The position numbers and the translations under genes were made by a program. Below the pieces are notes generated by a model. That model was not told the origin of the DNA. It was given only the letters and a program-made list of their open reading frames with translations, and ran no database searches. Positions 1 through 8,354 of a stretch of 64,000 nt of DNA are shown here, in pieces. This DNA is from Caulobacter sp. 602-1 (GTDB lineage: Bacteria > Pseudomonadota > Alphaproteobacteria > Caulobacterales > Caulobacteraceae): contig NZ_RRYI01000006.1 in assembly GCF_003931565.1 (NCBI RefSeq), forward strand, positions 1-64,000, given 5' to 3'. Position 1 is the stretch's first letter. Each line of letters starts with the position of its first letter.

Positions 1-118
1 CCGCGGCCAGATCTTCGCCGGGAACGGCGGCGTCATGCCCACCTGGGCCGGACGCCTCAGCCCCGAAACCATCAAGGCCATCGCCGTCTACGTCCACGCC
101 AACGCCGCCGGACAATAG
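1..118 (+). CDS. ccoP: cbb3-type cytochrome c oxidase subunit III (CcoP/FixP), C-terminal end only
   Basis: The last 38 codons of a gene that begins before the window, read from base 2 to a TAG at 116-118. The peptide contains GGVMPTWAGRLSPETIKAIAVYVHA, broken here as GGVMPTWAGRL then SPETIKAIAVYVH; the methionine in MPTW is the usual axial haem ligand region of the second c-type haem domain of CcoP. CcoP passes electrons from the bc1 complex/cytochrome c to the CcoN haem-copper centre in the inner membrane. Placement 6 bases before ccoG fits the standard ccoNOQP-ccoGHIS order. Only the C-terminus is visible, so the name rests on this short match plus context. Confidence 0.85.
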   Translation, partial: RGQIFAGNGGVMPTWAGRLSPETIKAIAVYVHANAAGQ

Positions 119-124
119 CCGGCC

Positions 125-1618
125 ATGCCAACCCTCATCGACAACACCAAACCCAAAACCCAAAACACAACAGCCGTCTCCGCCGCCGCACGGGCCAAGG
201 GCAGGGGGGCGCCCAAGGGCGATGGCCTCTACAAACCGCGCGAGCCGATCTATCCCAAGCTGGCCCACGGGACGTGGCGCAGGGTGAAGTGGGCGCTGCT
301 CATCGCCACCCTGTCGGTCTACTACGTCACCCCGTGGATCCGCTGGCGCCGGCCAGAGGGCTTCCCGCAGCAGGCCGCGCTGGTCGACTTCACCGGCGGC
401 CGCTTCTACTTCTTCAATATCCAGCTGTGGCCGCAGGACGTCCACATCATCACCGGGCTGATGGTCGCCGGCGCCCTGGTCCTGTTCCTGGTCACGGCGC
501 TGTTCGGCCGGCTGTGGTGCGGCTACACCTGTCCGCAGACCGTCTGGACCGACCTGTTCATCGTCGTCGAACGCCTGTTCGAGGGCGACCGCAACGCCCG
601 CATGCGTCTGGACGCCGCGCCGATGTCGTTCGACAAGCTCTGGCGCAAGGCGGGCAAGCACCTGACCTGGATTGGCATCGCCTTCGGCACCGGCGGGGCG
701 TGGATCTTCTATTTCCATGACGCCCCGACCCTGATCCGCACCTTCTGGATCGGCCAGGCCCCGGCCACTGCCTATGTCTCCTGCGCCTTGCTGACGGTGA
801 CCACCTACGCCTTCGCCGGTTGGATGCGCGAACAGGTCTGCACCTATATGTGCCCATGGCCTCGCATCCAGGGCGCCATGCTGGACCAACACTCGCTGCA
901 GGTGACCTATCTGCGCGATCGCGGCGAGCCGCGCGGCGCGCACAAGAAGGGCGAGGACTGGGCGGGGCGCGGCGACTGCATCGATTGTCACCAGTGCGTC
1001 GTCGTCTGTCCGATGGGCATCGACATCCGCGACGGCAGTCAGTTGGAGTGCATCAACTGCGGCCTCTGCGTCGACGCCTGCGATGAGATCATGACCAAGC
1101 TGGCGCGACCCACGGGCCTCATCGCCTACGACACCGACGCGGCCGTCGCCGCCCGCGCCTGCGGGCGTAAGGCGACCTACAAGCCCGTGCGCTCGCGGAC
1201 GATCTACTACGCCCTGGCCCTGACGGTGGTCGGCGGCCTGACGCTGGCTGCGTTGATCAGCCGCCCCAAGGCCGACCTCCACGTCATCCGCGACCGCAAC
1301 CCGATCTTCGTGCGCATGCATGATGGCGCGGTGCGGGACGGCTATACGCTGAAGATCACAAACCGGACCTTCTTCGACCGCCGGTTCGAGATCGCGTTCG
1401 ACGGCGTCGCCGGCGCGCGCCTCAGCCAGCCGGGCGCCCCGGGCGCCGTCAGCGTCACCGTCCCGGCGGACCAGGTCGCCTCGGTGCGGGTCTTCGTCAC
1501 CGCGCCGCCCGAAGCCGGACTCGCGGCCAGCACGCCAGTCCGCTTCATCGCCCGCGCCGGCGACGTCCAAGCCGACGCCAAGACCGTCTTCCTCTCCGGA
1601 GCCGCGAACCCGCAATGA
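125..1618 (+). CDS. ccoG: Cytochrome c oxidase accessory protein CcoG (FixG)
   Basis: A 497-residue inner-membrane ferredoxin-like protein that assists copper delivery and assembly of cbb3 oxidase (family knowledge: CcoG acts in cupric ion reduction). Membrane segments are visible near residues 55-70, 108-128, 180-197 and 360-378. A polyferredoxin region holds two C-x2-C-x2-C-x3-C sets: C285, C288, C291, C295 and C309, C312, C315, C319. Further conserved cysteines lie in CGYTCPQTVW (about 132-141) and VCTYMCPWPR (about 238-247). The periplasmic C-terminal 100 residues form the Ig-like domain typical of the family. It overlaps the next gene by 4 bases (ATGA), which indicates translational coupling. 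Confidence 0.97.
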   Translation: MPTLIDNTKPKTQNTTAVSAAARAKGRGAPKGDGLYKPREPIYPKLAHGTWRRVKWALLIATLSVYYVTPWIRWRRPEGFPQQAALVDFTGGRFYFFNIQLWPQDVHIITGLMVAGALVLFLVTALFGRLWCGYTCPQTVWTDLFIVVERLFEGDRNARMRLDAAPMSFDKLWRKAGKHLTWIGIAFGTGGAWIFYFHDAPTLIRTFWIGQAPATAYVSCALLTVTTYAFAGWMREQVCTYMCPWPRIQGAMLDQHSLQVTYLRDRGEPRGAHKKGEDWAGRGDCIDCHQCVVVCPMGIDIRDGSQLECINCGLCVDACDEIMTKLARPTGLIAYDTDAAVAARACGRKATYKPVRSRTIYYALALTVVGGLTLAALISRPKADLHVIRDRNPIFVRMHDGAVRDGYTLKITNRTFFDRRFEIAFDGVAGARLSQPGAPGAVSVTVPADQVASVRVFVTAPPEAGLAASTPVRFIARAGDVQADAKTVFLSGAANPQ

Positions 1619-2121
1619 CCGCCGCCTCGTCCCCCGAGATCGCCCAGTCCAAGGCCGTCAAGCCTATCACCGGCTGGCACGTCCTGATCGCCGTCGTGGC
1701 GTTCTTCGCCGTCGTGATCGGCGTCGATACGCTGTTCATGATCAAGGCCTACGGCACCTTCTCGGGCGAGGTCGCCTCCAACCCCTACGAGGCGGGCCTG
1801 GCCTTCAACAAGACCCTGGCCCAGCGCCAGCGAGAGGCGGCCCTGGGCTGGGCCGCCTCGGTCGAGAAGGCCGACGGCGGGACGGTGGTGGTGCACCTCG
1901 TCGACAAGACCGGCGCGCCGCTGGACCGCCTTTCCGTGACTGGCGTCCTTGAGCGGCCGGCCACCGAGACCGGCCGCCAGACTCTTGACTTCAAGCCGCT
2001 GGGCGACGGCCGCTATCAGGCCCGCGCGCGGCTCGACGGCGCCTGGGACCTGCGGGCCACGGCGCGCAACAGCCGCGACGTCTTCGAGCTGGAAACACGT
2101 CTGCTGGAGCCCGCCAAATGA
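1615..2121 (+). CDS. ccoH: FixH/CcoH family cbb3 oxidase assembly protein
   Basis: 168 residues. There is one strong N-terminal membrane helix (about residues 21-43, containing HVLIAVVAFFAVVIGVDTLF) followed by a periplasmic domain with the family sequence SNPYEAGLAFNKTLAQRQ. CcoH is a small bitopic protein that associates with the maturing cbb3 oxidase and the CcoI copper ATPase. It starts within the ccoG stop and its own stop overlaps the ccoI start by 4 bases. The length fits the family (about 150-170 residues). Confidence 0.93.
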   Translation: MTAASSPEIAQSKAVKPITGWHVLIAVVAFFAVVIGVDTLFMIKAYGTFSGEVASNPYEAGLAFNKTLAQRQREAALGWAASVEKADGGTVVVHLVDKTGAPLDRLSVTGVLERPATETGRQTLDFKPLGDGRYQARARLDGAWDLRATARNSRDVFELETRLLEPAK

Positions 2122-4292
2122 ACGCCAGCCTGACCGTGGATCGCGATCTGGAAGCCTTCGTTCGCCGCGACGAGGCGGGGCGAGGGCGGCTTGAACTGCT
2201 GGTCAGCGGCGCTCGCTGCGCCGCCTGTATCCGCAAGATCGAGACCGCTGTCGCCGGCGTGCCGGGCGTCGCCGGCGCCCGCCTGAACCTGACGACGGGC
2301 AAGCTGGCCGTCGAACTCGCCGGGCGCGAGGCGAATCCGGAACGCGTAGTAGAGACGGTCGAGGGCCTGGGCTACCGCGCCTGCCTGTTCGATCCGGCCG
2401 AGGCTGTCGCCGCGATCGATCGCGAAGGCCGCGAACTGGCCGTCGCGCTGGGAGTCGCAGGCTTCGGGGCCGGCAACGTGATGATGTTCACGGTCCCGGC
2501 CTGGGCGGGCCTGTTCGGCCAGGAACTGACGCCGGCGACCCTGACCTTGATGTACTGGATGGCTGCGATCGTCGCCACGCCCTGCGCCCTGTTCGCGGGG
2601 CGGCCGTTCTTTCGCTCGGCCTGGGCGTCGCTGAAGCGCGGCAAGGCGAACATGGACGTGCCGATCTCGATCGGTGTGATCCTGACCCTGATTGTCAGCT
2701 TCTCCGAGACCATGCTGCGCGGCCAGCACGCCTATTTCGACGCCGCCGTCACCCTGCTGTTCCTGCTCCTGATCGGGCGCTACCTGGATCACCGCCTACG
2801 CGCCAACGCCCGTTCTGCGGCGCGCGACCTGTTGGCCCTGCAAACTCCGGTGGCCGTGCGCCTGTCGGGCGAGGCCGAGCATGGCGTGCCCGTCGCCGAT
2901 ATCGTCGTTGGGGACCGGCTTGTCGTGGCGCCCGGCGATCGCGTACCCGTCGACGGTGTGGTCGAGGCCGGCCGCTCGGAGATCGACAACGCCCTGATCA
3001 CCGGCGAAACGGCCTTGGCGCCGGTCACGGTCGGGGCGCGACTGCACGCCGGCGCGCTCAACCTCTCCGGCCGCCTGGTCATGACCGCCACGGCGCGAAG
3101 CGAGGACTCCACCTTGGCCGCCATCGCCCGTCTGATGGAGGCCGGGGCCCAGACCCGCTCGGCCTATGTCCGCCTGGCCGACAAGGCCGCCGCGCTGTAC
3201 GTGCCGGTCGTCCACACCGTCGCGGCCACGACCTTCATCGGCGGCTGGGCTCTGGGCCTGGGTCCGCGCGAGGCGCTGCTGCGAGCGGCGGCGGTGTTGA
3301 TCGTCACGTGCCCCTGCGCCCTGGGGCTGGCCGCGCCGGCCGTGCAGATCGCCGCCAGCAGCCGCCTCTTCCGCAAGGGCGTGCTGGTCAAGTCGGGGGC
3401 GGCCCTGGAGCGCCTCGCCGAGGTCGACCACGTCATCTTCGACAAGACCGGCGTGCTGACCGAAGGCTGCCCTCGGCTCGTTGACGCGCCGACCCATCTG
3501 GTCGCCCTGGCCGCGCCGCTGGCCCGCGCCTCGCGCCATCCCCTGGCCAAGGCCCTGGCCGCGCAAGCCGGCGCCGGCCCCGTCGCCGCCGAATGCGTCG
3601 AGACGGCCGGGCAGGGCGTGGAGGGCCTGATCGACGGTCGCCGCGCGCGCCTGGGCCGCGCGGCCTTCGTCGGCGTCAAGGATGGCGACGCGCGCGAGAC
3701 CGAGCTGTGGTTCGGCTTCGAAGGCGACGTGAAGATTCGCTTCGTGTTCGAGGACCAGCCGCGCGCCGACGCGTCCGAGGCCATCGCGCGACTTCGCCAA
3801 ATGGGTTTGTCAGTCGAGATTCTGTCGGGCGACCTCGCTGGCCCGGTGCGCGACATCGCCCGCGCGGTCGGCGTCGAGGATTGGCGCGCGGGCCTGACGC
3901 CTTTCGACAAGGCCGCGATCGTCGACGACCTCAAGGCGCGGGGCCACAAGGTGCTGATGGTCGGCGATGGCCTCAACGACGCCGCCGCCCTGGCTCGGGC
4001 GCATGCTTCGATGGCCCCCGGCGCGGCGGTCGACGCCGCCCAGAACGCGGCGGACATGGTCTTCACCGGCGAGGCTCTTGGCGCGGCGCCCGAGGCGATC
4101 GACACTGCGCGGTCGGCCCGCCGTCGGGCGCTGCAGAATTTCGGCTTCTCGGCCGTCTATAATGTCGTGGCCATGCCCGCGGCGATGGCGGGCTTGGTCA
4201 ATCCGTTCATCGCGGCCCTGGCCATGTCGGGCTCGTCGATCGTTGTGTTGCTGAACGCCGCCAGGCCTCGTTTGCGATGGCCCGGCCGATGA
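2118..4292 (+). CDS. ccoI: Cation-translocating P-type ATPase CcoI/FixI (copper transport for cbb3 oxidase)
   Basis: A 724-residue P1B-type ATPase that exports copper across the inner membrane for insertion into cbb3 oxidase. An N-terminal heavy-metal-associated domain carries C34-A-A-C37. The transmembrane metal site is C398-P-C400, the actuator loop is T295-G-E, the phosphorylation site is D442-K-T-G, and the hinge is GDGLND from G616. The position after the aspartyl motif is valine (DKTGVLTEG), whereas the family consensus is DKTGT; this is unusual but the catalytic Asp is intact. Overlaps of 4 bases on both sides show it is one operon with ccoH and ccoS. Confidence 0.96.
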   Translation: MNASLTVDRDLEAFVRRDEAGRGRLELLVSGARCAACIRKIETAVAGVPGVAGARLNLTTGKLAVELAGREANPERVVETVEGLGYRACLFDPAEAVAAIDREGRELAVALGVAGFGAGNVMMFTVPAWAGLFGQELTPATLTLMYWMAAIVATPCALFAGRPFFRSAWASLKRGKANMDVPISIGVILTLIVSFSETMLRGQHAYFDAAVTLLFLLLIGRYLDHRLRANARSAARDLLALQTPVAVRLSGEAEHGVPVADIVVGDRLVVAPGDRVPVDGVVEAGRSEIDNALITGETALAPVTVGARLHAGALNLSGRLVMTATARSEDSTLAAIARLMEAGAQTRSAYVRLADKAAALYVPVVHTVAATTFIGGWALGLGPREALLRAAAVLIVTCPCALGLAAPAVQIAASSRLFRKGVLVKSGAALERLAEVDHVIFDKTGVLTEGCPRLVDAPTHLVALAAPLARASRHPLAKALAAQAGAGPVAAECVETAGQGVEGLIDGRRARLGRAAFVGVKDGDARETELWFGFEGDVKIRFVFEDQPRADASEAIARLRQMGLSVEILSGDLAGPVRDIARAVGVEDWRAGLTPFDKAAIVDDLKARGHKVLMVGDGLNDAAALARAHASMAPGAAVDAAQNAADMVFTGEALGAAPEAIDTARSARRRALQNFGFSAVYNVVAMPAAMAGLVNPFIAALAMSGSSIVVLLNAARPRLRWPGR

Positions 4293-4453
4293 ACATCATC
4301 CTGTTCCTGGCGCCGGCGTCGATCGGCCTCGGCGCCTTGGGTCTGCTGGCCTTCTTCTGGACGATGCGCTCGGGCCAGTACGACGACCCCAAGGGCGATG
4401 CGGCCCGCATCCTCTACGACCATCTCGACGACAAGCCGCCGGCGGAGGATTGA
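4289..4453 (+). CDS. ccoS: cbb3-type cytochrome oxidase assembly protein CcoS
   Basis: A 54-residue gene whose ATG overlaps the ccoI stop (ATGA). The translation begins MNIILFLAPASIGLGALGLL, a single membrane helix, and continues through FFWTMRSGQYDDPKGDAARI. The SGQYDD-x-GDAxRIL block right after the helix is the CcoS signature. CcoS is needed for haem/copper cofactor insertion into cbb3 oxidase. Position as the last gene of ccoGHIS is the normal arrangement. Confidence 0.95.
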   Translation: MNIILFLAPASIGLGALGLLAFFWTMRSGQYDDPKGDAARILYDHLDDKPPAED

Positions 4454-4519
4454 CGCCGATCAAGGTTCGCGATCGTCGAACACGGCAAGACGGGTTCACT
4501 TCATCGTGGAAGGGCCCGC

Positions 4520-5311
4520 ATGTCCCTCGACACCGCCGACCTGATTCGTGTCCGCAAGCTGCCCTTGTTGGACGCCGCCTCCGCAGACAGCTTCGCCCAG
4601 CTGACGCGTGACGCCGTGCTGCAGAGCGTTTCGCGCCGCACCGCCCTGACGCTCGAGGGCGAGGTCAGTCCCAGCCTTTCGATCCTGATGGAAGGCTCGG
4701 TGGCTCTGGAGAGCGGACGGGACGGACAGGGCGCGACCCTGGCCTTGCTGGAACCCTTGTCCACCGTGATGTTGGCCTCGGTCGTGCTGGACGCGCCGGC
4801 CTTGGTGACGGCCTGGGCCGCGCCGCGCAGCGAGGTGCTGACGATTCCTGGCGCGGCGCTGCGCCTGGCCGCCCGGACCGATCCCGCCCTGGCCTTCGCG
4901 ATCTCCGAGGAGCTTTCCGGTTGCTACAGCGGCGTCGTTCGCGCCCTGAAGAACCAGCGGCTGCGCGGCACGCTGGAGCGCCTGGCCAACTATCTGCTGA
5001 CCCAGCACCGGCGCCAGAACGGCGCCACCCGCCTGACCTTGCCCAGTCGCAAACGGGTCCTGGCCTCGCTGCTGGGCATGACCCCCGAGAACCTGTCGCG
5101 CGGCTTCGCCAGTCTGGCGCCATTGGGGGTCGAGGTCGACGGTCCGATCGTCACGCTGCGCCGGCCTGGCGATCTCGCTTTGCTCGCGGCCGCCGATAGC
5201 TCGATCGACAATCACGCCCCCTTCGACGCCGCCCGGCCCGGCCAGGCCGACCGAGAGCGTCGCCGCTTCAAAGCTCTTGATTTCCCGGTCCCCGAGGACG
5301 CCCGCCCATGA
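4520..5311 (+). CDS. Crp/Fnr-family transcriptional regulator (FtrB-like)
   Basis: 263 residues. An N-terminal cyclic-nucleotide-binding-type beta-roll (about 15-135, with the segment SILMEGSVALESG) is followed by a dimerisation helix and a C-terminal winged helix (about 150-220; the HTH region is LPSRKRVLASLLGMTPENLS). There is no N-terminal cysteine cluster, so it is not an iron-sulfur oxygen sensor like classical FNR; only one Cys is present. A good Shine-Dalgarno GGAAGG lies 6 bases before the ATG. It sits between ccoS and hemN and overlaps hemN by 4 bases, so it probably tunes the microaerobic regulon it belongs to. The FtrB name is from resemblance only; the ligand is unknown. Confidence 0.85.
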   Translation: MSLDTADLIRVRKLPLLDAASADSFAQLTRDAVLQSVSRRTALTLEGEVSPSLSILMEGSVALESGRDGQGATLALLEPLSTVMLASVVLDAPALVTAWAAPRSEVLTIPGAALRLAARTDPALAFAISEELSGCYSGVVRALKNQRLRGTLERLANYLLTQHRRQNGATRLTLPSRKRVLASLLGMTPENLSRGFASLAPLGVEVDGPIVTLRRPGDLALLAAADSSIDNHAPFDAARPGQADRERRRFKALDFPVPEDARP

Positions 5312-6669
5312 CCGCCACGATCCTGCCCGCCGCCCAACGCTCGCACGCCGAGCGCAACCTGCCACGCTATACCAGCTATCCGACGGCCCTGGCCTTCGAC
5401 AGCGCCCATGCGAGTCACGCGGAAGGCTGGTATGGGGCGACAAGGCCGGATGACCGGCTGTCGGTCTATGTCCACGTGCCATTCTGCCGCCGCCTGTGCT
5501 GGTACTGCGGCTGCCACACCTCGATCGCGCCGACCTACGACCGTGTGGGGAGCTATCTCGACGTGCTCCGGCGCGAGATCGATCTGGTCGCCGGGCGACT
5601 GGGCGAGCACGACGGGCTGGCGCACCTGCACTTCGGCGGCGGCAGTCCCAACGCGCTGCGGCCCGAAGATTTCGTCGACCTGACGGCTCGACTGGCGCGC
5701 GCCTTCCGCCTGCGGCCTGGCGCCGAGATCGCCGCAGAGCTTGATCCTGGCATGTTGTCGCAGGGCTTCATCGCGGCGGTCGGCGAAGCGGGCGTGACCC
5801 GCGTCAGCCTGGGCGTCCAGACCTTCGATCCGAACGTTCAGGCCCTGGTCAACCGCGTCCAGCCTTATGAGCAAGTCGCGCGGGCGGTCGAGGGGTTGCG
5901 CGACGTGGGCGTCGGCGGCCTGAACTTCGACCTGATGTACGGTCTGCCCGGCCAGACGCCCGACAATGTCTACGCCTCCGCCCGAGAGGCCGTCGCCCTG
6001 CGGCCCGACCGGATCGCGGTGTTCGGCTACGCCCACGTGCCGTGGATGAAGAAGCACCAGGTGATGATCCGCGAAGCCGACCTCGCCGATCTCGATGGAC
6101 GCTGGCTGCAGGCCGATGCGGCCGATGCGGCCCTGGTCGAGGCCGGCTATGTACGGATCGGCCTCGATCACTACGCCTTGCCCGACGACGCGCTCAGCCA
6201 TGCGGCCGCGGAGGGGCGGATGCGGCGCAATTTCCAGGGTTATACCGACGACGCGGCGGCGGTGCTCATTCCCATTGGACCGTCCTCCATCGGTCAGTTC
6301 CGCGAGGGTTTCGTTCAGAACCATGTGCCGAGCGACCAGTGGGCGGCCCGCATCGCCCAGGGCGAGCTGCCGCTGAACCGCGCCTTGGCTATCGGTGACG
6401 AGGATCGCCTGCGCGCGCTCGTGATCGAGCGGCTGATGTGCGACCTTTCCGTCGACGTCGACGCGATTTGCCGGGATCAAGGAATGTCCAGCGACCTGCT
6501 GGCCGAGAGCCTGGACGCCGTCGACGCCCTGGCCTTGGCCGGACTTTGCCGCCGCGACGGCGCGGTGATCACGATCCCCGAGACCGCGCGACGCCTGATG
6601 CGGGTGGTCGCCGCCGCGTTCGACGCGCGTCTGCCCAAGGCGACCGAGCGACACGCCAAGGCCGTGTGA
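5308..6669 (+). CDS. hemN: Oxygen-independent coproporphyrinogen III oxidase (HemN)
   Basis: A 453-residue radical-SAM enzyme that converts coproporphyrinogen III to protoporphyrinogen IX without O2, in cytoplasmic haem synthesis. The cluster motif is C60-x3-C64-x2-C67 followed by C69 (VPFCRRLCWYCGCHT), with FGGGSPN and the HemN-type N-terminus NLPRYTSYPT. A C-terminal HemN domain with HFALP-like segment (YALPDD) is present. Being coupled to the Crp/Fnr gene and downstream of the cbb3 assembly genes, it supplies haem under low oxygen. Length matches the family (about 450). Confidence 0.96.
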   Translation: MTATILPAAQRSHAERNLPRYTSYPTALAFDSAHASHAEGWYGATRPDDRLSVYVHVPFCRRLCWYCGCHTSIAPTYDRVGSYLDVLRREIDLVAGRLGEHDGLAHLHFGGGSPNALRPEDFVDLTARLARAFRLRPGAEIAAELDPGMLSQGFIAAVGEAGVTRVSLGVQTFDPNVQALVNRVQPYEQVARAVEGLRDVGVGGLNFDLMYGLPGQTPDNVYASAREAVALRPDRIAVFGYAHVPWMKKHQVMIREADLADLDGRWLQADAADAALVEAGYVRIGLDHYALPDDALSHAAAEGRMRRNFQGYTDDAAAVLIPIGPSSIGQFREGFVQNHVPSDQWAARIAQGELPLNRALAIGDEDRLRALVIERLMCDLSVDVDAICRDQGMSSDLLAESLDAVDALALAGLCRRDGAVITIPETARRLMRVVAAAFDARLPKATERHAKAV

Positions 6670-6705
6670 TTATGTAACGCGTTCTCAAATTCGCGCCTCG
6701 GCGCT

Positions 6706-7068
6706 ATGAGAGCGGTCATGCGGCGCAAGACGACATGGTGGCGGAACTTGGGAGGCCTTCTGGCCGCCTGTGTCCTGTCCCTGCTTGTCGCCGCGCCGAT
6801 GACCAGCGCCGCGGCTTGCCTCTGCGCGGGGGACGCGGTCGCGCCGACCGTCGGCCAAGCGTTACAGCCCGACCACGGGCAGGACAGCGCGCCGTGCAAG
6901 GCGGCCTGTTGCCTGGGTGGTCACTGCCATCACGCGGGACCCGCGCTCGACGCCCCCGTTTCGAGCGTCGCCGCGCCGGCCCTCGCGGGCGCTCGTCACG
7001 CTATTACGCCGGTCCACGCCCTGCCGTCGCTGACGGTCTCCGCTCTCGATCGCCCACCTCGCGGCTGA
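6706..7068 (+). CDS. Small exported Cys/His-rich protein upstream of metal efflux operon
   Basis: 120 residues with a hydrophobic signal-like segment (GLLAACVLSLLVAAP) and then a short Cys/His cluster CKAACCLGGHCHHAGP around residues 65-80. I do not recognise a named family with certainty. The composition and position directly before a CzcCBA-type system resemble small CopL-like or other metal-responsive exported proteins. A second in-frame ATG at 6718 follows GAGAGCGG and may be the true start, giving 116 residues. The function is inferred as periplasmic divalent metal binding; no enzyme motif is visible. Confidence 0.6.
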   Translation: MRAVMRRKTTWWRNLGGLLAACVLSLLVAAPMTSAAACLCAGDAVAPTVGQALQPDHGQDSAPCKAACCLGGHCHHAGPALDAPVSSVAAPALAGARHAITPVHALPSLTVSALDRPPRG

Positions 7069-7074
7069 CGGCCC

Positions 7075-7090
7075 GCGCGCTTTAGCGCGC
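7075..7090 (+). promoter_or_regulatory. Perfect 6-bp GC hairpin between the Cys/His-rich gene and czcC
   Basis: GCGCGC-TTTA-GCGCGC lies in the 50-base gap between 7068 and 7119. It has no T-tract after it, so it could be an attenuating or RNA-stabilising hairpin, or only a weak terminator. The czcC Shine-Dalgarno (GAGGAA) is 18 bases downstream. Confidence 0.35.
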
Positions 7091-7118
7091 CGTCGTCATA
7101 TCATCGCGAGGAATTTTC

Positions 7119-8354
7119 ATGTCATCGAACCGATGGCCGCCGCGCGCGGCCTGGGCGTTCGCCGCTTGCGGCGCGCTCCATGGCGTGGCCGCGGCCCAGA
7201 CCGCGCCGCCGCTTGAAACCCTGTTGCGCGAGGCCGCCGCGCCTCGCCTGATCGTCGTTGAGGCCGAAACGCGCGCCGCAGAGGGGCGCGCCCAACAGGC
7301 CCGGGCCCGGCCCAATCCGACCCTGGACCTGCAGGTCGAGAACGTCGGCGGAAGCGGGCCTTATCATGACTTTGAGGCCGCCGAGACGACCTTGTCGATC
7401 GGCCAGGTCCTGGAACTGGGCGGCAAGCGCGGCGCGCGGACGGCCACGGCCCGGGCCGAGTTCGACACGGCGCGGTCGCGCGCCGTACTCGGTCGTGTCG
7501 CCTACGCCCGCGATCTGGTCGTGGCCTATGCGACCGCGGAGGCGGCGAGCGAACGGCTGGTCGTCGCCAGGGAGAGCCATGAGCTGGCCGAGGCCGACGC
7601 CCGGGCGGCGCGGTTGTTGGTCGACAACGGCAAGGAAGCCGAACTACGCGCCTTGCAGGCGCGCGCGGCGGTCTCGGTCGCGCAGGCCGAGGTCTCGCGG
7701 GCCGAGGCGGAATCGGGTGGAGCGCTGGCCCGGCTGGCGGCCCTGACCGGCGGCGAGCGGACCTTCACCGCCGTGACGCCCGGCGCGTTGGACCATGCCC
7801 GGCGCGCCTCCGCCGTCGCGGCTCAAGCGCCGACGGTCGCCGTGGCCGAGGCCGAACAGCGGGTCGCGACGCGAAAGCTCGACCTGGAACACCGCCGCGC
7901 CACGCCCGACGTCACCGTCAATTTCGGCATTCGCCGCCTGGCCGGCGAGGACGCCATCGCCGCCGTGGCCGGCTTCTCGCTGCCCCTGCCGCTGTTCGAC
8001 CGCAACCGCGGCGCCGTGAAGGCGGCGCGGGCCGAGGCCGACGCGGCGCGGGCCAGGCTGCTCATGGCCCAGGCCGACGCGGTCGCCGACCGCCGCGGCG
8101 CCGAGGGCGAGGCGGCGGCGGCCGAACGCTCCGCCGCCGCCGCCCGTGAAGGCGAGGCCGCCGCCCGCGAGGCCTATCGTCTGGCTCGCCTGGGCTACGA
8201 GGCCGGCAAGCTGCCGCTGCTCGAACTCCTTTCCGCGCGTCGCGACCTCGTCTCCGCCCGGCAACGCGCCATCGAGGCGCGGCTGGCGCGCGCCAAGGCG
8301 CTGGCGGACCTCGCCCAGGCCAACGGACAGGTCGCTTTCGAGGACACCCAATGA
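7119..8354 (+). CDS. czcC: TolC-family outer-membrane efflux protein (CzcC-type)
   Basis: 411 residues: a signal peptide (about 1-27, ending AAAQ), then two long alpha-helical hairpin halves rich in Ala/Glu/Arg, as in outer-membrane efflux proteins. Recognisable blocks are RARPNPTLDLQVENVGG, the ELGGKR segment and GYEAGKLPLLELLSARRD near the end. It forms the outer-membrane channel of a tripartite RND pump with the next two genes. The start has a GAGGAA Shine-Dalgarno 5 bases upstream. The stop overlaps the adaptor start by 4 bases. Symbol is by family and operon order; the Caulobacter czr/ncz names could equally apply. Confidence 0.88.
   Translation: MSSNRWPPRAAWAFAACGALHGVAAAQTAPPLETLLREAAAPRLIVVEAETRAAEGRAQQARARPNPTLDLQVENVGGSGPYHDFEAAETTLSIGQVLELGGKRGARTATARAEFDTARSRAVLGRVAYARDLVVAYATAEAASERLVVARESHELAEADARAARLLVDNGKEAELRALQARAAVSVAQAEVSRAEAESGGALARLAALTGGERTFTAVTPGALDHARRASAVAAQAPTVAVAEAEQRVATRKLDLEHRRATPDVTVNFGIRRLAGEDAIAAVAGFSLPLPLFDRNRGAVKAARAEADAARARLLMAQADAVADRRGAEGEAAAAERSAAAAREGEAAAREAYRLARLGYEAGKLPLLELLSARRDLVSARQRAIEARLARAKALADLAQANGQVAFEDTQ

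Noticed and set aside
4454..4519. FNR/FixK box before the Crp/Fnr gene
   Set aside because: No TTGAT-N4-ATCAA-type site is visible; the partial TTCG/CGAA symmetry is too weak.
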